A stretch of DNA of 34,388 nt from an uncultured Acidiferrobacteraceae bacterium. GTDB lineage: Bacteria; Pseudomonadota; Gammaproteobacteria; Arenicellales; UBA868. Positions 32,897 to 34,388 of the stretch are shown one piece after another. Both the position numbers and the translations under genes were made by a program. Position 1 is the first letter of the stretch. Each line of letters opens with the position of its first letter. The notes under the pieces were generated by a model. The model did no database searches and was not told where the DNA came from. It worked only from the letters and a program-made list of their open reading frames with translations. The stretch lies in NCBI GenBank assembly GCA_913031305.1, contig CAJWEF010000011.1, positions 1 through 34,388 on the forward strand, read 5' to 3'.

Positions 32897-34388
32897 ATGA
32901 GTAGCAGCACATTATCCCCGCTGGAGTTGCCGCGGACGTACAACGCGGCTACCCATTTTATTGATCGCCATCTTGATGAAGGCCGCGCCGATAAGATTGC
33001 CCTGATCGATGATCAGGGCAGTTATACCTATGCTGAATTGGCCGAGAAGGTCAACCGCGCTGCCGGTGCACTGTTGCAACTTGGGTTGGAGCCTGAACAG
33101 CGGGTGCTGTTGTGTCTGCTCGATACTATCGATTTTCCCGCGGTATTTTGGGGGGCGATCAAAGCTGGGCTGGTGCCGGTTCCGGTCAACACGCTACTGA
33201 CTGCTGCGGACTATACGTATATGCTTGAGGACAGTCGGGCCCGCGCACTGGTGGTTAGTTCGGCACTGTACGATCAGTTTGCCGGGCATCTGACACAGCA
33301 TGCCTTTCTCGAACAGGTGATTGTGGCTGGTGGCAGCGCTGGTGATCACCCAGTTCTGGATGATCTTTTGGCTACGGGCCCGGTTGTGACTCATCCCGCA
33401 CAGACCACCTGCGATGACACGGCATTCTGGCTCTACACCTCAGGATCTACCGGCACTCCCAAGGGGGCGGTCCACCGCCATTCGGACCTGGTACAGACGG
33501 CGCATCTCTACGGCAAGGGTGTGTTGGGTATCGGTGAAGACGACCTGGTGTTCTCGGCGGCAAAACTATTCTTCGCCTATGGGCTTGGCAACGCGATGTC
33601 CTTTCCGTTGCACGTGGGCGCTACTGCAGTGCTGCTGGCAGCACGGCCGACGCCGGATGTGGTTTTGAATCGTCTGAAGCAGTCCGCCGCTACTATTTTC
33701 TACGGCGTACCCACTTTGTATGGCGCCATCCTTGCAGAGCCCGGCTACGACCAGAGCTGCGTATCCGATCAACTGCGTCTGTGTGTTTCGGCGGGCGAGG
33801 CCTTGCCAGAAGAGGTCAGCCACGAATGGGAGCGGCGTTTCCAGGTGCCGATACTCGATGGGTTAGGCAGCACCGAGATGCTACATATTTTCCTGAGCAA
33901 TCGGCCCGATGATATTCATTATGGGAGTACTGGCAAAGCGGTACCGGGCTATGAACTACGAATCGTGGATGAGTCTGACGCCGAGGTTGCCGCAGGTGAA
34001 ATTGGCGAGTTACTGGTCCGCGGCCCCTCAAGCGCCTCGTGCTATTGGAACCAGCGCGATAAGAGTCTCAACACCTTCCAGGGCGAGTGGACCCGCTCGG
34101 GTGACAAGTATTTTCTCGATGATGATGGCTACTACCGTTACTGTGGTCGTACCGATGACATGCTCAAAGTGGGGGGTATCTGGGTATCACCTTTCGAGGT
34201 CGAAAGTGCACTGCTTTGTGAGAGCCGGGTGCTGGAGGTAGCGGTCGTTGGTAAACAGGACGAACAGGGGTTGGTCAAACCAAAGGCAGTGGTGGTGCTG
34301 CAGGAGGGTGTAACAGCATCTGCGACTCTGGTCAGCGAACTACAGGCTTTTGTCAAAGAGCGGCTGGCGCCTTTCAAGTACCCGCGGT
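32897..34388 (+). CDS. bclA: Benzoate-CoA ligase (3' end beyond window)
   Basis: An open frame from ATG 32897 (site AAAGGAGTAAGGAC) to the right edge, 497 codons with no stop. Adenylate-forming signatures are LYTSGSTGTPKGAVHRH (phosphate loop), FFAYGLGNAMSFPLHVG, SAGEALPEEV, GLGSTEMLHIFLSN and YCGRTDDMLKVGGIWVSPFEVE. The FAYGLGN and GSTEMLHIFLSN stretches are typical of benzoate-CoA ligases (BclA/BzdA/BadA, about 520-530 residues). Only the last 25 to 35 residues, with the catalytic Lys of the C-terminal domain, lie outside. It activates benzoate (and some analogues) with ATP and CoA to benzoyl-CoA, feeding the pathway encoded by dch, had and oah. Confidence 0.92.
   Translation, partial: MSSSTLSPLELPRTYNAATHFIDRHLDEGRADKIALIDDQGSYTYAELAEKVNRAAGALLQLGLEPEQRVLLCLLDTIDFPAVFWGAIKAGLVPVPVNTLLTAADYTYMLEDSRARALVVSSALYDQFAGHLTQHAFLEQVIVAGGSAGDHPVLDDLLATGPVVTHPAQTTCDDTAFWLYTSGSTGTPKGAVHRHSDLVQTAHLYGKGVLGIGEDDLVFSAAKLFFAYGLGNAMSFPLHVGATAVLLAARPTPDVVLNRLKQSAATIFYGVPTLYGAILAEPGYDQSCVSDQLRLCVSAGEALPEEVSHEWERRFQVPILDGLGSTEMLHIFLSNRPDDIHYGSTGKAVPGYELRIVDESDAEVAAGEIGELLVRGPSSASCYWNQRDKSLNTFQGEWTRSGDKYFLDDDGYYRYCGRTDDMLKVGGIWVSPFEVESALLCESRVLEVAVVGKQDEQGLVKPKAVVVLQEGVTASATLVSELQAFVKERLAPFKYPR

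Noticed and set aside
1-34388. CRISPR arrays, tRNA or rRNA genes, insertion sequences, phage genes
   Set aside because: No repeat-spacer pattern, RNA gene, transposase or integrase sequence was seen on either strand.

Overview
The window is almost wall-to-wall catabolic genes for anaerobic (or facultatively anaerobic, probably denitrifying) breakdown of aromatic compounds through benzoyl-CoA. The gene families, the BzdR/BoxR-type regulator and the moderate GC content by eye point to a Proteobacterium (beta or gamma) of the Aromatoleum/Azoarcus/Thauera/Sedimenticola physiological type. The species cannot be fixed from this sequence. No rRNA, tRNA, CRISPR array, insertion sequence or phage gene was seen, and no gap between genes exceeds 300 bases.

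Region 1 (1-15493, + strand) is one tightly packed operon. It holds a split MaoC hydratase, a hydantoinase A/B pair, an acyl-CoA dehydrogenase, a two-subunit B12 mutase, a three-subunit molybdenum hydroxylase, a family III CoA-transferase, an SDR, an XdhC chaperone and a MobA-like nucleotidyltransferase. With the thiolase and CoA ligase of region 2, this set matches the anaerobic indole-3-acetate (iaa) pathway known from Aromatoleum: ring hydroxylation, ATP-dependent lactam opening, CoA transfer, carbon-skeleton rearrangement, decarboxylating oxidation, then hydration, oxidation and thiolysis to 2-aminobenzoyl-CoA. The acyl-CoA dehydrogenase lacks the usual catalytic Glu, and the mutase keeps the carboxylate-binding Arg while losing the Tyr of methylmalonyl-CoA mutase. 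Both fit this pathway.

Region 2 (15658-18710, + strand) is a thiolase and a feruloyl-CoA-synthetase-like ligase behind their own upstream region. Region 3 (18723-22411) is an Lrp/AsnC regulator divergent from an MIO enzyme that resembles phenylalanine 2,3-aminomutase (AdmH/PaPAM) and a class III aminotransferase that resembles beta-phenylalanine aminotransferase. With the ligase and thiolase next door, these genes suggest a route L-Phe -> beta-Phe -> benzoylacetate -> benzoylacetyl-CoA -> benzoyl-CoA + acetyl-CoA. I do not know this as an established catabolic pathway, and it is the most interesting inference here.

Region 4 (29209 down to 22593, - strand) is the lower benzoyl-CoA operon in the order had-oah-dch-(broken SDR)-bzdR-like regulator-AOR. 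The AOR is a tungsten/molybdopterin aldehyde oxidoreductase with a MoaD-like domain, ending in Gly-Gly, fused to its C-terminus. Region 5 (29397-34388, + strand) diverges from it: a fused-subunit 2-oxoacid:ferredoxin oxidoreductase (korA, korB) to make low-potential ferredoxin, a 4HBT-family thioesterase, a RidA-like protein lacking the conserved Arg, and a benzoate-CoA ligase cut by the window edge. Benzoyl-CoA reductase itself is not in the window. Overall, two or three feeder routes (indoleacetate, probably phenylalanine, and benzoate) are stacked beside the central ring-degradation genes they feed.
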